A stretch of 64,000 nt of DNA from Entoloma clypeatum (GCA_963565915.1 OY751489.1:1178001-1242000), one strand, 5' to 3'; shown: positions 31,951 to 43,151, counted from the first letter of the stretch. The notes: generated from the sequence alone by a model not told the origin. Numbers and translations: made by a program.

Positions 31951-34782
31951 GGGACCATGGTATCAAACTTACATCGGATGCACCAAAGGAACTAGGGGGA
32001 AATACATATCCTATGACGCAAAAGGAACAAGAGGAATTGGACGCATTCATTGACGAGGGTCTAGCAACAGGAAAGATCTGTCCGTCCAAATCCCCTTATG
32101 CCTCCCCTTGCTTCTTCATCAACAAGAACGATGGCTCCAAATGATTGGTAGAAGATTACCGCATGGTCAATAAATTCACAGTCAAAGACAAGTTCCCACT
32201 CCCACGAATATCCCATCTCTTGGACGTACTGAAAGATGCGGTCTACTTCAATAAAATGGACATCATGTGGGGCTATAACAACGTCCGGATTAAGGAGGGC
32301 GATGAATGGAAAGCTGCCTTCCTCACCAGTCGAGGGTTGTTCGAACCATTGGTCATGTTTTTTGGTCTTTGCAACTCCCCGGGAACGTTCTCGCGAATGA
32401 TGGCTAGTCTATTCCAGGACCAGATCCGCCGACGTATCTGTGTGATCTACATGGATGACATCATGGTTATCGGTAAAACCAAGGAAGAACTCGCGCGAAA
32501 CACTGAAGAAATCCTACAGATCCTATCGGACAATGATCTGTTCCTAAAGGAGAAAAAGTGTTTATGGGAAGTAACGAAATGTCCTATATTGGGATATGTG
32601 GTTGGTGAGGGATGTGTTGAGATGGAAACTGAGAAGGTGGATACAATTCGAAACTGGCGAGCACCCAGATCAAAAAAGGAAGTTCAGAAGTTCCTTGGAT
32701 TTGCTAACTTCTATCGACGATTTATTGAAGGGTACTCAAACATCGCGAAACCTCTCACCGCGCTCACAGGCGGTACGGCATTTACTTGGGGACCAACAGA
32801 GCAGCAAGCTTTTGAAGGTCTCATACAGGCAATTACATCGGCACCAGTCTTGGCATTACCGAAACCAGAGGGACAGTTCAGGGTTGAAACCAATGCATCG
32901 GGCTATGCAATTGGAGCAGTACTCTCTCAGAAGCAAAACAACAAATGGCACCCCATTGCGTTCTTGTCGCGGACCATGTCTGCGGCCGAACAAAATTACG
33001 AGATATACAACAAGGAACTCCTGGCGGTCGTGGAAGCATTGAAAGATTGGAGACACTATCTGCTTGAAGCCAGGGAACGTTTCGAGATCTTGACCGATCA
33101 CAAGAACTTGGAATATTTCCGTCGTCCTCAGGACCTAAATCAACGACAGTGACGCTGGAAAATGAAGTTACAAGACTACGACTTCGAATTACGGCATGTG
33201 CCCGGCAAGACCAATGCAAAAGCGGACATCCTGTCACGCTTACCCTGGTATGAAGCGGAACTCGAACCACAGGACAGTGACCAAATGCTCAAGGAGGGAC
33301 TATTCTTGAAACGGTTGGAATCAGAAGATGTGGTACAAATGGAGATGTTCACGGAGGAACAATTCTTTGAAGGGGGTGAAACATCGGATTCCATCAAAAT
33401 TGGAAACATCACAACCATTGAAAATCCGTGGATTGCACGCATCAAGGGTTCAAACCGCATGGAGACAGAAGTAGCCCAGGGTCTAAAAAGGAATCCTCAT
33501 TGGTATCAGCAGGAGAATGGGATCACCTATGCAGGAGAACGAGTCTATGTCCCGCCAGACCCACAATTACGACAAGAATTGATGTTTGAGTCACACGATG
33601 CACCAGTGGCTGGACATCCAGGACAATACCGGACACATGAACTCCTCACTCGCACCTACTGGTGGCCTACCATACTGCATGATGTGAAGAAGTACGTGAA
33701 GGGTTGCGACACTTGTCAACACAACAAGATTAACCGACAAAAGTGACATGCTCCGCTACATCCCCATGCAGCACCAAGTCACCCATGGGAAGACATAGGG
33801 ATCGACGTTGTGGGACCGATACCAGAATCTGATGGAAAAAATGCAATTCTGGTCATCACGGATAGACATTCGAAGATGCTTCACCTCATTCCGACAACCG
33901 TGGAACTATCGGCTGAAGGGGGGACCGCAGTTTGCCGCGAAGTTCATGGAGATACTCTGCCGCATGTTAGGGATCAAGAGGAACCTGTCCACCGCATACC
34001 ACCCACAGACTGATGGACAGGCCGAGCGATCACATCAGGAAACAGAAGCATTCTTACGAAACTTTGTCAACCACCTACAGGATGATTGGGCTGAATGAAT
34101 CGCAATCGCAGAGTTCCAGTACAACGACAAAGAACATCAGGCAATGAAGCACACCCCATTCTACCTCAACTATGGTTTACATCCGTGGAAGGGAGAACTC
34201 GTGCTAGAAGATACCAATCTGGCTGCCAACGACTTCTTGAAAAAACTCAAACACGCACGAGAAGAAGCCAATGCTGCGCTGAAACAAGCACAGGATCAGA
34301 TGAAGAAGACAGTTGACACACGGCGAAGTCGGTCTCGGGACTACCGCATTGGAGACAAGGTGTGGCTGGAAGGGACTAACATCAGGACCGATCGACCCTC
34401 AAAGAAACTTGATGCACTCCGACATGGACCATTCAAAGTCCTAGAGAAGAAAGGAGCTAGCGCGTACCTTCTTGATCTTCCGAAGACTTGGAAGATGATT
34501 CACCCTGTGTTCAATGAGACCCTGTTGTCACCATATGAAACTCCGAAGTACGCCATCCAGAAAAAGAAACCAGCCCCTGATCCAATCATTGTCGAAGGAC
34601 GAGAAGAGTACCATGTGTCTACGATCCTGGACTCTCAAAAGTTCCGCGGAAAGATCCAGTACCTCGTTCAGTGGGAAGGATATGGCCCAGAAGAGAACAC
34701 ATGGGAACCTCGAGCTAATGTTCAGAATGCTCAAGATTTGATCCGTGATTTCCATCGGCAAAACCCGTCTCGACCACAATAA
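31951..34782 (+). pseudogene. GB Pol continued: RT, RNase H, integrase, chromodomain
   Basis: Resumes at WDHGIKLTSDAPKELGGN after GC. Contains RT with YMDDIMVIGK, RNase H, HHCC, part of integrase and a complete chromodomain (VQWEGYGPEENTWEP). TGA stops at 32142, 33150, 33744 and 34096: TGG to TGA twice, CGA to TGA once, and the stop shared with GA. A deletion of about 75 bases near 33919 removes the integrase SDRG aspartate. Confidence 0.92.
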
Positions 34783-34920
34783 AAGACGAGTTCTCAAAAC
34801 CCATGACAGTATCGACCTCATCAGTCAAATACACACTGAGTTCCCCACTCTAGTCTTCTCCCTGCCCAATATAGCCACCCCATTCTTATTTTACAGTATC
34901 TCTCAACCATCCTCACTGCC

Positions 34921-35292
34921 ATGTCAAACACCATTGTCACCTCCACCTCCACCACCGACATCAACCCCGCCATCGCCGCCCTCATGAACGAAGCACTCTC
35001 CATGAGAGACCAAATCCATGCTCTCGAAACTTCCCTTGCCGACCTCCTCCATCGCCAGATGCATATCCGGCTCCATTCGCTGTCCAACCTACCCGTCGCC
35101 CCGAGTCCTGAGGAAAAACAAATTCTCGGAAACTACACCAGCACCCTCGTGATCGAGAATCAACGTATTCGGCTGGCTATCAAAGGCCTCGAACTCGCCA
35201 TAGCCATCAACGAGGAGTTGATATATGATTGGAGCCTCAAGGAAAGTCCAAACTGGTCCGATCCCGGCAACAATGAGGGATGGGGACAATGA
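34921..35292 (+). CDS. ORF3 of GB, full length
   Basis: 123 codons from ATG (MSNTIVTSTSTTDINPAIAA) to NNEGWGQ, TGA. Intact although pol of the same copy has at least four stops. A Ser/Thr-rich N-terminus, helix ALSMRDQIHALETSLADLLH, helix RIRLAIKGLELAIAINEEL and Trp-rich tail. It starts 138 bases after pol ends and stops 35 bases before the 3' LTR. No known family. Confidence 0.8.
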   Translation: MSNTIVTSTSTTDINPAIAALMNEALSMRDQIHALETSLADLLHRQMHIRLHSLSNLPVAPSPEEKQILGNYTSTLVIENQRIRLAIKGLELAIAINEELIYDWSLKESPNWSDPGNNEGWGQ

Positions 35293-35326
35293 CTCTGTGA
35301 GGACACAGAGCTTGAGGAGGGGAACA
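35293..35326 (+). promoter_or_regulatory. Hairpin and polypurine tract of GB
   Basis: CTCTGTG (35293-35299), loop AGGA, CACAGAG (35304-35310), then GAGGAGGGGAACA next to the LTR. Confidence 0.65.
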
Positions 35327-35714
35327 TGTTACGGACTTACCGGTTTGTATGTTATGCACTTTTCCCTTCCATTGTACCTTCATTATTTCTTTGACTCATC
35401 GGACCGCTTATTCATTTACCTTTACTCTACCATTCTCCTTTAGTATACTTCGCTCCCGCGCTGACTTGCACTCCGCAGTAGGGATTACTCAGTCCGCAGT
35501 CGTCTGACTCACTTCGCACTGCCTTTCCGCAGTTACTGACTCATCCGCACTGCCTTCCGCAGCTACTGACTCACTCGCTACTGCTCGTAGCCAGTACTAT
35601 ATAAACCCCATGTACCATAGCTACATTCCTTAGATTTAGCAATCACTTTGCTCTTCGCCTTTCCACTTCCTGCATACTCTGCCCGAACCTTGGAACGGTT
35701 TGTTAAGCATAACA
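35327..35714 (+). repeat. 3' LTR of GB
   Basis: 388-bp partner of 22694-23081, followed by the AGTTC duplication. Confidence 0.95.
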
Positions 35715-36070
35715 AGTTCCCTCACAGCAAATCCTGCCACAGAGCCTCTGCAGCATTCTGTAACTACTCTGGCTGCTCTATCCCCACCTCCAGCTCCCAG
35801 CCTCAGCACCGTAGAAGTTGGTCAGTCCAATGTAGATTCTAATGTGCGTCCTCAGATGTGTCATCACAACCAGCCTCAAACCCCGCTGCCAGTCGATCTA
35901 CCCAAACATGTTTCCAAGTGCCCGCCAATGAAGGAACTGCAGATGTTAGCAGATCAACATTTGAAAGAGGCTGGTGCTGTCAAGAAACGCAAGACTGAGG
36001 GCATCTCAAAGATGAGGAAGGCACCGAAGTGAGGCGCCCCACCTGACATTTGTTTTGGCCTCCCTTTATC

Positions 36071-37638
36071 TAGTGTTTCAAGGTTCAGTCTTAGTAAACC
36101 AGACCCGGACTGGACCAGACCAAAAATGAGACCAAAAAAGACCAAACTTTGGTCTTGGTCTCTCACATTTGGAGACCCCCCAGTCTCTGGTTTCAATGAA
36201 AAAAAAAATATGAGAGACCAGCCAGAGAGCAGTTTAAACCAGTCTCAAACTGGTCTTTCATATACTATGAGCCATCGATCCATGGGTCGATGTAGCATGG
36301 ATACATGCAGGTAGCGACAGGTTTGAGTTCCCACACGCATTTTCACAATAGAGAAAACATGTAATAAAACTACAAAAAATAACTATGAGATGCACATGTG
36401 CGGCATGCATGCATTGTACTACACCCTGCTGGGGAGCTCCCAGCCCCATCCTCACAGCTGGGCATGAGGGGATGCCATTGGGCAGCTGTTGGGCATGAGA
36501 GAAGGCTGTTGGGCTCGAAGTGACACTGTTGGATGCGAGTGGATGCCGTTGGCAGTTGGGCACGAGAGGGGGCCATTGGGCAAGCAGGGAGGCAAAGGGA
36601 TGCTGTTGGGTGCAAGAGAAGGCCATTGGGCTCAAAGGGACGCCGTTGGACATGAGTGGATGCAGTTGGGCATGACTCATGGCAGTTGGGCACAAGAGGA
36701 GGCTGTTGGAGATGCAGAGAGGCGTTACGGATGAGAGGTGGCTGTTGGGGGCAAAGGGCAGCTGTTGTAGATGAGAGGTGGCTGTTGGGCATGCAGGAAC
36801 ACTGTTACAGATGGGAGGCGGCCATTGGGCATGCAAAGAGGCAAAAAATAGGTGTTGGGTGGGAAAGAGGTGGTGAAAGTGGGATATGAATGCATGACAC
36901 ATCAGAAAGTGATGTGTGATGAAAAAACCAGTTGAGACCGGTTTGGACCGGTTCTGTAACACTTTTTCACCCTCTTCCTATGCACCTTCACATGACCCCT
37001 CCACCCTCAATCCTTATCCAACCCTGTTTCACTTAACTCCAACAACCCTGGGACATGTGTCCCCCCTATCAGTGCTATGACTCACAATGACTCAGACTAT
37101 TCCCCTTACAGACACATTTTCACTTGTTATCTCTGACTCATGGCCTTGAGGCCTTATCTCTGACTCTTATGCCCAGCCCCCTTGAAACATTTATCTAACC
37201 AATGGCTTATTTAGCTCTTGTGCAGCATCTACTTATTTATAGCTATAGGATAACATATATAAGACTTGTAACCTTAGAGTAGAGGTCCTCAGCTTGACCT
37301 AGGCAATTAATGCTTACCTGTCTTATCTGGAATGCTCTCAAACTAAGTGCCTTGCAAGGACTTAGCTCTGCTGAACTGAACTGAGTCGTCCTCTTGAGGA
37401 ACTTGTTGATTGACCAAGTCGACCTACTGAGGGACTTGTTGTGGAACCAGTTTGAACCCACATGATCTGATCCTTGGACTTGTTGTTGTAGGCTACCACT
37501 GTAACAGGTTCGGTCTTTGTGTGGCAGCTGGGAAAGACTGGTTTCACATGGTCCGGTCCGGGTTTTCTGGACCGGTCTCAGTCTTGGTCTTTCCTTTTTT
37601 GACCAAAAGACCAGACTGGACTGAACTTTTGAACACTA
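36071..37638 (+). mobile_element. hAT-like element M6 with minisatellite and a solo LTR inside
   Basis: Termini TAGTGTTTCAAGGTTCAG and CTGAACTTTTGAACACTA with a perfect 8-bp duplication CCTTTATC (36063-36070, 37639-37646). 8-bp duplications and TAG-type ends suit the hAT superfamily. The 20-bp minisatellite runs about 36460-36850. A 552-bp LTR is inserted near the right end. It is closely related to M4 in order and sequence. No transposase is encoded. Confidence 0.85.
36955..37506 (+). repeat. Solo LTR inside M6
   Basis: 552 bp beginning TGTAACAC and ending CACTGTAACA, with duplication GGTTC on both sides (36950-36954, 37507-37511). TATATAAG lies at about 37257. It is a family distinct from the GA-GD LTRs, and 13238-13480 is a diverged fragment of it. 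Internal sequence was presumably lost by LTR-LTR recombination. Confidence 0.85.
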
Positions 37639-37646
37639 CCTTTATC

Positions 37647-38177
37647 TATATTTGCCTGTGCTAGCCTTTTCTTGTTTCCTTACCAAGCGTGTCATATGTA
37701 AGTAATGCTGTTGTTCTCATCAAGTAGAGTGTCTTGTTTTTTTGTCATTCATATGAACATAATTTCTTGATACACTCATCCGCCCGTAACATGTTCACAT
37801 CAATCAATGCAGATATGGAGATATAACATGCCATAGCATCAGTGATTTGCCAATTCACATTTGATGTACTTGGGCTGGTGCTAAGTCCGGTCTAAGAGCT
37901 CGACATAGCTTAATTCATCCTTAGGAGTAAAGTGAGCAGGGCATCATGAAAATACCATCCTGCTTGAATTCAACTTGAGGTGACTTCAAATGTTATTGCC
38001 TTGAACACCAAGCCAATGAAATAACTATTCTAAAGGAACTCCAAGACCCCCAAGGCAGTTCAAGGCAGATTCAAGTTTGCAGAAAGTCACTCAAAAGTAA
38101 GCATTTCATCAAGACCTCTCAAAGTGGATCCAAGGGTACAAAAAGTCATTCAAAAGGACAAACAAGTACTTCATATA
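37647..38177. other. No recognisable gene
   Basis: AT-rich DNA with CAAGG/TTCAAG-type short repeats leading into the inverted-repeat structure. Confidence 0.4.
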
Positions 38178-39856
38178 TTTTCAAGTACTATCAAAGTCAA
38201 TACAAATATCTAGATTTAAAGCAGACAATGACATGGTGTGGTGGCTTCACCTCATGCAGCACACATTTAGCAAGGGAGAGCAAACATGGTGGCGACAGGA
38301 TGGGTGGTCGATGGTGGTCATCTCCATGTCGTTGGCTGTAGATGGGAGCAAGAGGGCCGGCATTGAGGTGCGGTGCTCATGGTTGTGGGGGCTACCGTTG
38401 GTTGGCCGGTGTTGGGTGGTGGTGCCTGTGTGTGTTCATTGCTGGAAGGTGGCAATGGCATGTAGTCGGAGGGGATGTGTGTCTAGTATGTGGTTGTGGT
38501 CGCAGCCATGTCCGTTGGGGTGTGACAGTACGGAGTCTGCATCAACAGTCGTGCTTGCCACTGTCTTCTTTGTGGGTCATCTGAGGGACTGTAGTATTGA
38601 GTTAACAGAGACGGCGGGGGCTTGGGTGGGCTTACCTGGAGAGCAGCATTGTCCCTTACAGCGGGGGCCTGCTAGGGAGCGGAAATATGGTGCGGCTCCA
38701 CCCCCATGTCTGCTGGTGTTGTGTGTTGTCAGCTGCACCCATATCTGCCAGAGTTGTTGTGGGGCTTGCTAGAAGTGGACAGCATGGGTGGGGAATGGCA
38801 TTGGTTGTCCCTTGTCTGCTGCCCGTCATTCCCGTCTCTGCCGGGAGGTGTTGTCGTCATCCCTTACCATGGGGGCCTGCTGATTAGCAGAGTGTGGGTT
38901 TGCATCTGGTGCATTGTCAACTGGGACCTGGGGGTTTGCAGAAGCCATTATTGGTGGAAATAGCAGGAGTTGGGACTTACCAATATGGATGCTCATCATC
39001 ATTGGGGGCGACATGGCACAGGTGGGTGAAAGGCAGAGAGAGAAAGGCCAAGTTCACTTGGTTGGTAAATGAACCAAATTACGTGACATGTCATTGATAC
39101 AGTGACGTGTGACTGGCTGTTGGACTTAGCATTTCTTGTCCCACTTTCACCCTCCGTGCTGCCATGTTGCCCCCAATGACAACAAGCACCCATCCAGGTA
39201 AGGCCCAATTCCCACATTTCATTTCTCCCACCTCACTAATGTTGTCTGCAATCCCCAGGTCCCAGTTGACGGCGTGCTGCCACACCGCTGAGTGAGCAAG
39301 ATGCGAGCCCATGCTGGTAAGACACAATGACACAACGACAATGGTTCCCAGTTGACGGCGCGCCCTGTCATTGCTGAGAGAGGGAGTGAGAGGCAATCCC
39401 ACCCTGCCACCCGCTAGTAGCCCCTGCTGGCATAAGGGACAACAACCACAACTCTTGGTGGATACGGAACACACCAGTGCACATGCAGATGACAAACACT
39501 GCACCACACCCACACCCTTGCTCACTAGCAGGCCCATGTGGTAAGGAACAATGACCTTGACTCCAATACAGGAACGACCAACGCTGCACAACACCTGTGC
39601 AGAACGTGGGTGGACAGGGGATGACCAATGCTGCACCATACCCACCTGCTAGTTGCCTCCCGCAGTAATGTGCGGCGACTACGGCAACAACTTCTGACAG
39701 ATATAAGAACAACTGATAATATACGGGGGAAGGTGGTGGCAAGCATGGCCGCCGACGGGAATTCATACCACCCAGTACCCACAATGCAGACACCCCATTC
39801 CTTCTCCCCTCTTTAAATATACATATCTTTGTATTAACTTCAATAGTACTTGAAAT
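38178..39856. repeat. Imperfect 1.7-kb inverted-repeat structure
   Basis: Outer arms 38178-38221 and 39811-39856 are reverse complements for most of 45 bases (TTCAAGTACTAT, AATACAAA, TTTAAAG). Inner arms around 38920-39020 and 39150-39290 match as CAACTGGGACCTGGGG and TCATTGGGGGCRACATGGCA. Within each arm a degenerate unit recurs that contains CCTTACCA, GGGCCTGCTAG and GTGTGGGT. The strand switch is near 39080. Long frames across it (for example 38233-38772) are GT-rich and low in complexity, and I do not call them genes. Confidence 0.6.
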
Positions 39857-40056
39857 TTAATTAAGTGTCTTGAATGTTACTTGGTGTGCTTTCGAACCTT
39901 ATGAACCATTTTCAAAGGCAAGATTAGGTCAAGTCAGCCAAGTCATGCCATTTGCCATGTTTTCATTAGTGCTTGACTTATTCTTTATGAAGTCTTTTCC
40001 TTGAGATACACTTCGAGTACTTGCTGGTTACTTGGAGTAGAATCTCCTGGAGGCAA

Positions 40057-40347
40057 TGTTAAAACAGCATACGATCACATCAACACTGGAGGTGATCACA
40101 GTGGATGGGTTGTCGAGCAGTCCATAGTACTCTATGCTATGTGCTACGGATCGTGTATCTACGATAGAGAGAGAACCTTACTACTAACCTTGAGAGGTGT
40201 TTGCAAGGTGGGGGTTACTCAGTAAGAGCGTTATATTGCACAGAGAATAAGGACAGTCTTATATACTAGTCTACTTATTTGTACACTATTTGTACGTCAT
40301 GGGGTTGAGCACATGGCACGTCTAATGGAAGCAGAACTCGTTCAACA
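40057..40347 (-). repeat. Solo copia-type LTR
   Basis: 291 bp, TGTTAAAACAGC to CGTTCAACA, flanked by GGCAA (40052-40056, 40348-40352). The minus-strand AGTATATAAGACTGTCC resembles the promoter part of the C1 LTR, so it belongs to a related copia family. Confidence 0.82.
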
Positions 40348-40352
40348 GGCAA

Positions 40353-40917
40353 CATTTTCCTAAGTCAGGTCCAAGTCAAACATTCTTCTTGGGCTTGTCT
40401 TGGTGCCTTAGTGTTCTTGGCACTCTGCCAAGTAAGCCTAAGTAGCATTAAGTAATTTGCCCTTTTACTGATGTAGTATGACATATACTTAGCACACTAT
40501 ATCATATGTTCTGGTTTCGTGTTTTCCATATGTTTTCTGTATGTTTTCCAGTGAATTCAGATTTGAAACCAAGGTACATAGTATTGGAATTGAACACTAC
40601 TATATAGTCTAGTCAGTCATGAATTACAATATGTTTCCATTTATGTTTTTTGTGGAAGTAATGTGGATGCTGCAATGAGCGGAACAGCGCTGCTTCCTTG
40701 ACACAACCAAAATCTAAAATCCAATCTGACCCGCACAAATGAGGCATGCGAAGCAAAGCTGCTGCTAGCCCTGGGGGGAGAAAGGCACAGGCAGGTGCCG
40801 AAACCAAACTGCGGACAGGCCAGAGGCTGGGAGCATCTGATCATGACATATTGGAGGCCCAGATATATCAGACCTCATGATGTATCAGATCTATGGCCTC
40901 AAGCTGTCATGTATCTG
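40353..40917. other. No recognisable gene
   Basis: Short frames only. A GC-richer block at 40670-40840 has no motif I recognise. Confidence 0.4.
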
Positions 40918-40960
40918 TCGGGAAAAAACTGGCCTGGTTACCACTGGGTTATTATCTAGA

Positions 40961-42823
40961 TTTGAGTTGACTTCAGCCCTAGGGCTAGTCCTTGAGCACT
41001 CCAAGTCGGAGACATTCCATTTCTCCAGAAAGAATGGTGACGATAACCCCCTGGTTGACCTAGGATACGCACCCTTCACCGGCGACTCCCCTCTTGTTCC
41101 CAAGACCTTCTGGAGGTACCTGGGCTTCTTCTTCAATCGAAAGCTACTCTTCACTGAGCACGCTAAACGATATGCCACTAAGGCCTTCTCTGCAACGGGA
41201 GCCTTACTATCACTGGGTAACTCAGTCCGAGGACTTATGCCCAAGCACAAACACACCCTATACCGATCGTGTATCCTTCCGATTGCCTTGTATGGTGCTA
41301 ATCTATGGAACTTTGATGGTGCCCGTAACAAGGGAGTCATCAAGTCTATCTCCAGAGTCCAGCGGCGCGCAGCCCTGTGGATCCTGGGTGCCTTCCGTAC
41401 CACCCCCACTGGGGCAGTTGAATCCCTTGCCGGTCTGCCCCCGGTGCACCTGCACCTAAAGAAGCTCTCCTGCAGAAACCATGTCTGTATGCACTCTCTT
41501 GCACCACAACACATGACTGTCATGGTATGCGATGAGGAAGATCCCTCAAAGCGACCATGGTACTCCCCGGAATTTATGTATAATCTTAAATTCCCCCTCG
41601 TTGATATCTGGGCATACCATGCAAACATGACTGTCCCCCTATCACCCTTCAACAATTACAACGAGCCAGGGAAACACATCCTAGACCGCTTCCCCGACCG
41701 TATCATCCATGACATCACTCTTATCTGTGGCAAAACCGCTAAGGAGTGAGCCGAAGCCAGAAAGCTGCGCCTCATCACCCTTAACAAGGTGTTCAATGCC
41801 AACATCTGCTCTAACAAATCCGCCATCATTTTCACTGACGCGGCCGTCCCCTCCCTAGCATCGGGCCATCAAGCTGTTGCAGCTTGGGAAACCTGGCACA
41901 TGGGACACTCCATCAACAAAGACTGGGCGGCTGGTGGCCTCGCAGTCTCTGACGACACTGAAACCTTAGCCATTGGACATGGGTTCTCTAACCTGGTCAG
42001 TCTGCTAGGGGGTCTCTCCAAACTGGAAGAAATCCACATTTTTACCGACTCGGTCAATGCCATGTGGCGTGCCACTGACCCGGATCTCCACTCCTCACAG
42101 GCAACTGTGCTCCCCATCATCAGCAACCTGGTCCCTTGGTTTGAGGAACCAGGTCTGAAATCTAAGGTTTTCTTCCACCATGTCCCTGATTGCTCGGACC
42201 ATGGCTTTGAACCCCACCGTGTAGTGCACGACTTCGCTTCCTCAATATGCATTGAGTGTGGCGAGTCGGCCTCCAGATCCCTTGACTTCAACACGAAGCA
42301 GTTCACGGATGACATGCTTGGCGAGTGGAACAACCTGTACCAGTCCCCAAAGTATGTTGGCCGTCACTATCAATTCCCGAGATCGTGCATCAGATGCCAA
42401 GACCACGCTCGGGCCAAACGAATGAAGCCATCCCACCTTAAGGGCAGCACTTGGCTTAAGGATGTGGGCCACTCCCAATCCCTCATGGCACAAATGGTTC
42501 GCGGCCTCACCAGTCACGCTCCAATTGGCCACTATAGACATAGGTTCAATATTGGCGACAAAATTGAACAATGCGACTGTGGATCGGGGTTCGTCGAGGA
42601 CTTCGCCCACGTATTCTACAAATGTCTGCACCACCCCACCAGGCCCCCAAACATGCCCACCTTCTCGAGGAACACTCCCATCTGGGACGTCTTCGGGAAA
42701 TTCATCATGGACAACCCAGGGGCCTTTGCCTTTAGGGATCATCCAACGCCCAACACAACCATTGGCGGTAGTCGTGTGGTAGCGCGCTGGGCACAAAGGG
42801 GTGCAGCCCCCTCTGGCAAGTGA
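40961..42823 (+). pseudogene. LINE1 ORF2 C-terminus: RT thumb, RNase H, zinc motif
   Basis: RT tail (GLVLEHSKSETFHFSRKN; FWRYLGFFFNRKLLF), then after TGA at 41747-41749 an RNase H domain (IIFTDAAVPS; LEEIHIFTDSVNAM; HVPDCSDHG). It ends with cysteine motifs CIRCQDHAR and CDCGSGFVEDFAHVFYKC. Without endonuclease and palm it cannot move itself. Confidence 0.9.
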
Positions 42824-43151
42824 ACACGATCGAAGGGTAAGAACCGCACAGGCGCTTCTTTGGGGGGTAGGGCGCAGACACCCCCCAGCGCCGCCAACGG
42901 CCAACCTCACAAGGTTGGAGTGCTCTTGTATCGCGCGGCCGAATATTCGGGTGCGCATACTAATGCGTTTGTTTATAACAGACTCCCCCGTCCTGGCACG
43001 AGGACTTATCAGCTCGACGGAGCTTTGCGCCGCTTGTTCTTCATGCGTACGTAGATCCTCAGATCAATGTAGTTTACTCTATGTCAAGCGGACTGTACCC
43101 CTAGTATACCGCTATATAAATTGTTGACAAAAAAAAAAAAAAAAAAAAAAA
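40961..43151 (+). mobile_element. 5'-truncated Tad-like LINE (LINE1)
   Basis: Starts inside RT, ends in an A tract (43129-43151). The 15-bp duplication GGGTTATTAYCTAGA flanks it (40946-40960, 43152-43166) with one mismatch. This is the hallmark of target-primed reverse transcription. LINE2 is a longer copy of the same family. Confidence 0.92.

Larger units (their letters stand above)
22694..35714 (+). mobile_element. Ty3/gypsy chromodomain element GB with nested GC
   Basis: Two 388-bp LTRs (22694-23081, 35327-35714) and a perfect 5-bp duplication AGTTC (22689-22693, 35715-35719). Without GC the element is about 6.6 kb with leader, gag, pol and ORF3. Several TGA stops and an integrase deletion make it inactive. 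It lies in the C-terminal coding part of the host-type gene. Confidence 0.95.
20378..36032 (+). pseudogene. Disrupted multi-exon host-type gene of unknown function
   Basis: Pieces: exon 1 20378-20629 (MMAPHSWTSKAQLEYLRSL), exon 2 20690-21036, exon 3 from 21091 (AIGALGPFLLVLFKELSKTT), an exon with FHFGKDAKGKSFKTKMDKDR, an exon 21439-21659, then 22194-22693 and 35715-36032 (ending AVKKRKTEGISKMRKAPK). Introns are short, for example GTGAGT to CAG at 21037-21090. The C-terminal half is Pro/Ala-rich with a basic end. The layout resembles a family of uncharacterised basidiomycete proteins, from memory only. M5 and gypsy GB interrupt it. Across both insertions the frame rejoins. TGA stops at RLDE-stop-FPNHAKIK and TS-stop-NNAASG show it is dead. 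Confidence 0.65.

Noticed and set aside
38233..38772. 179-codon frame that could be read as a gene
   Set aside because: It is GT-rich and low in complexity, overlaps other frames, and lies in an inverted-repeat structure with matching frames on the opposite strand.
42242..42958. 238-codon minus-strand frame and 40891-41655 minus-strand frame
   Set aside because: They are antisense to LINE1 RT/RNase H, which carries recognisable catalytic motifs on the plus strand.
43129..43151. A tract considered as a simple microsatellite
   Set aside because: It follows the RNase H end of LINE1 and precedes a 15-bp target duplication, so it is a LINE tail.
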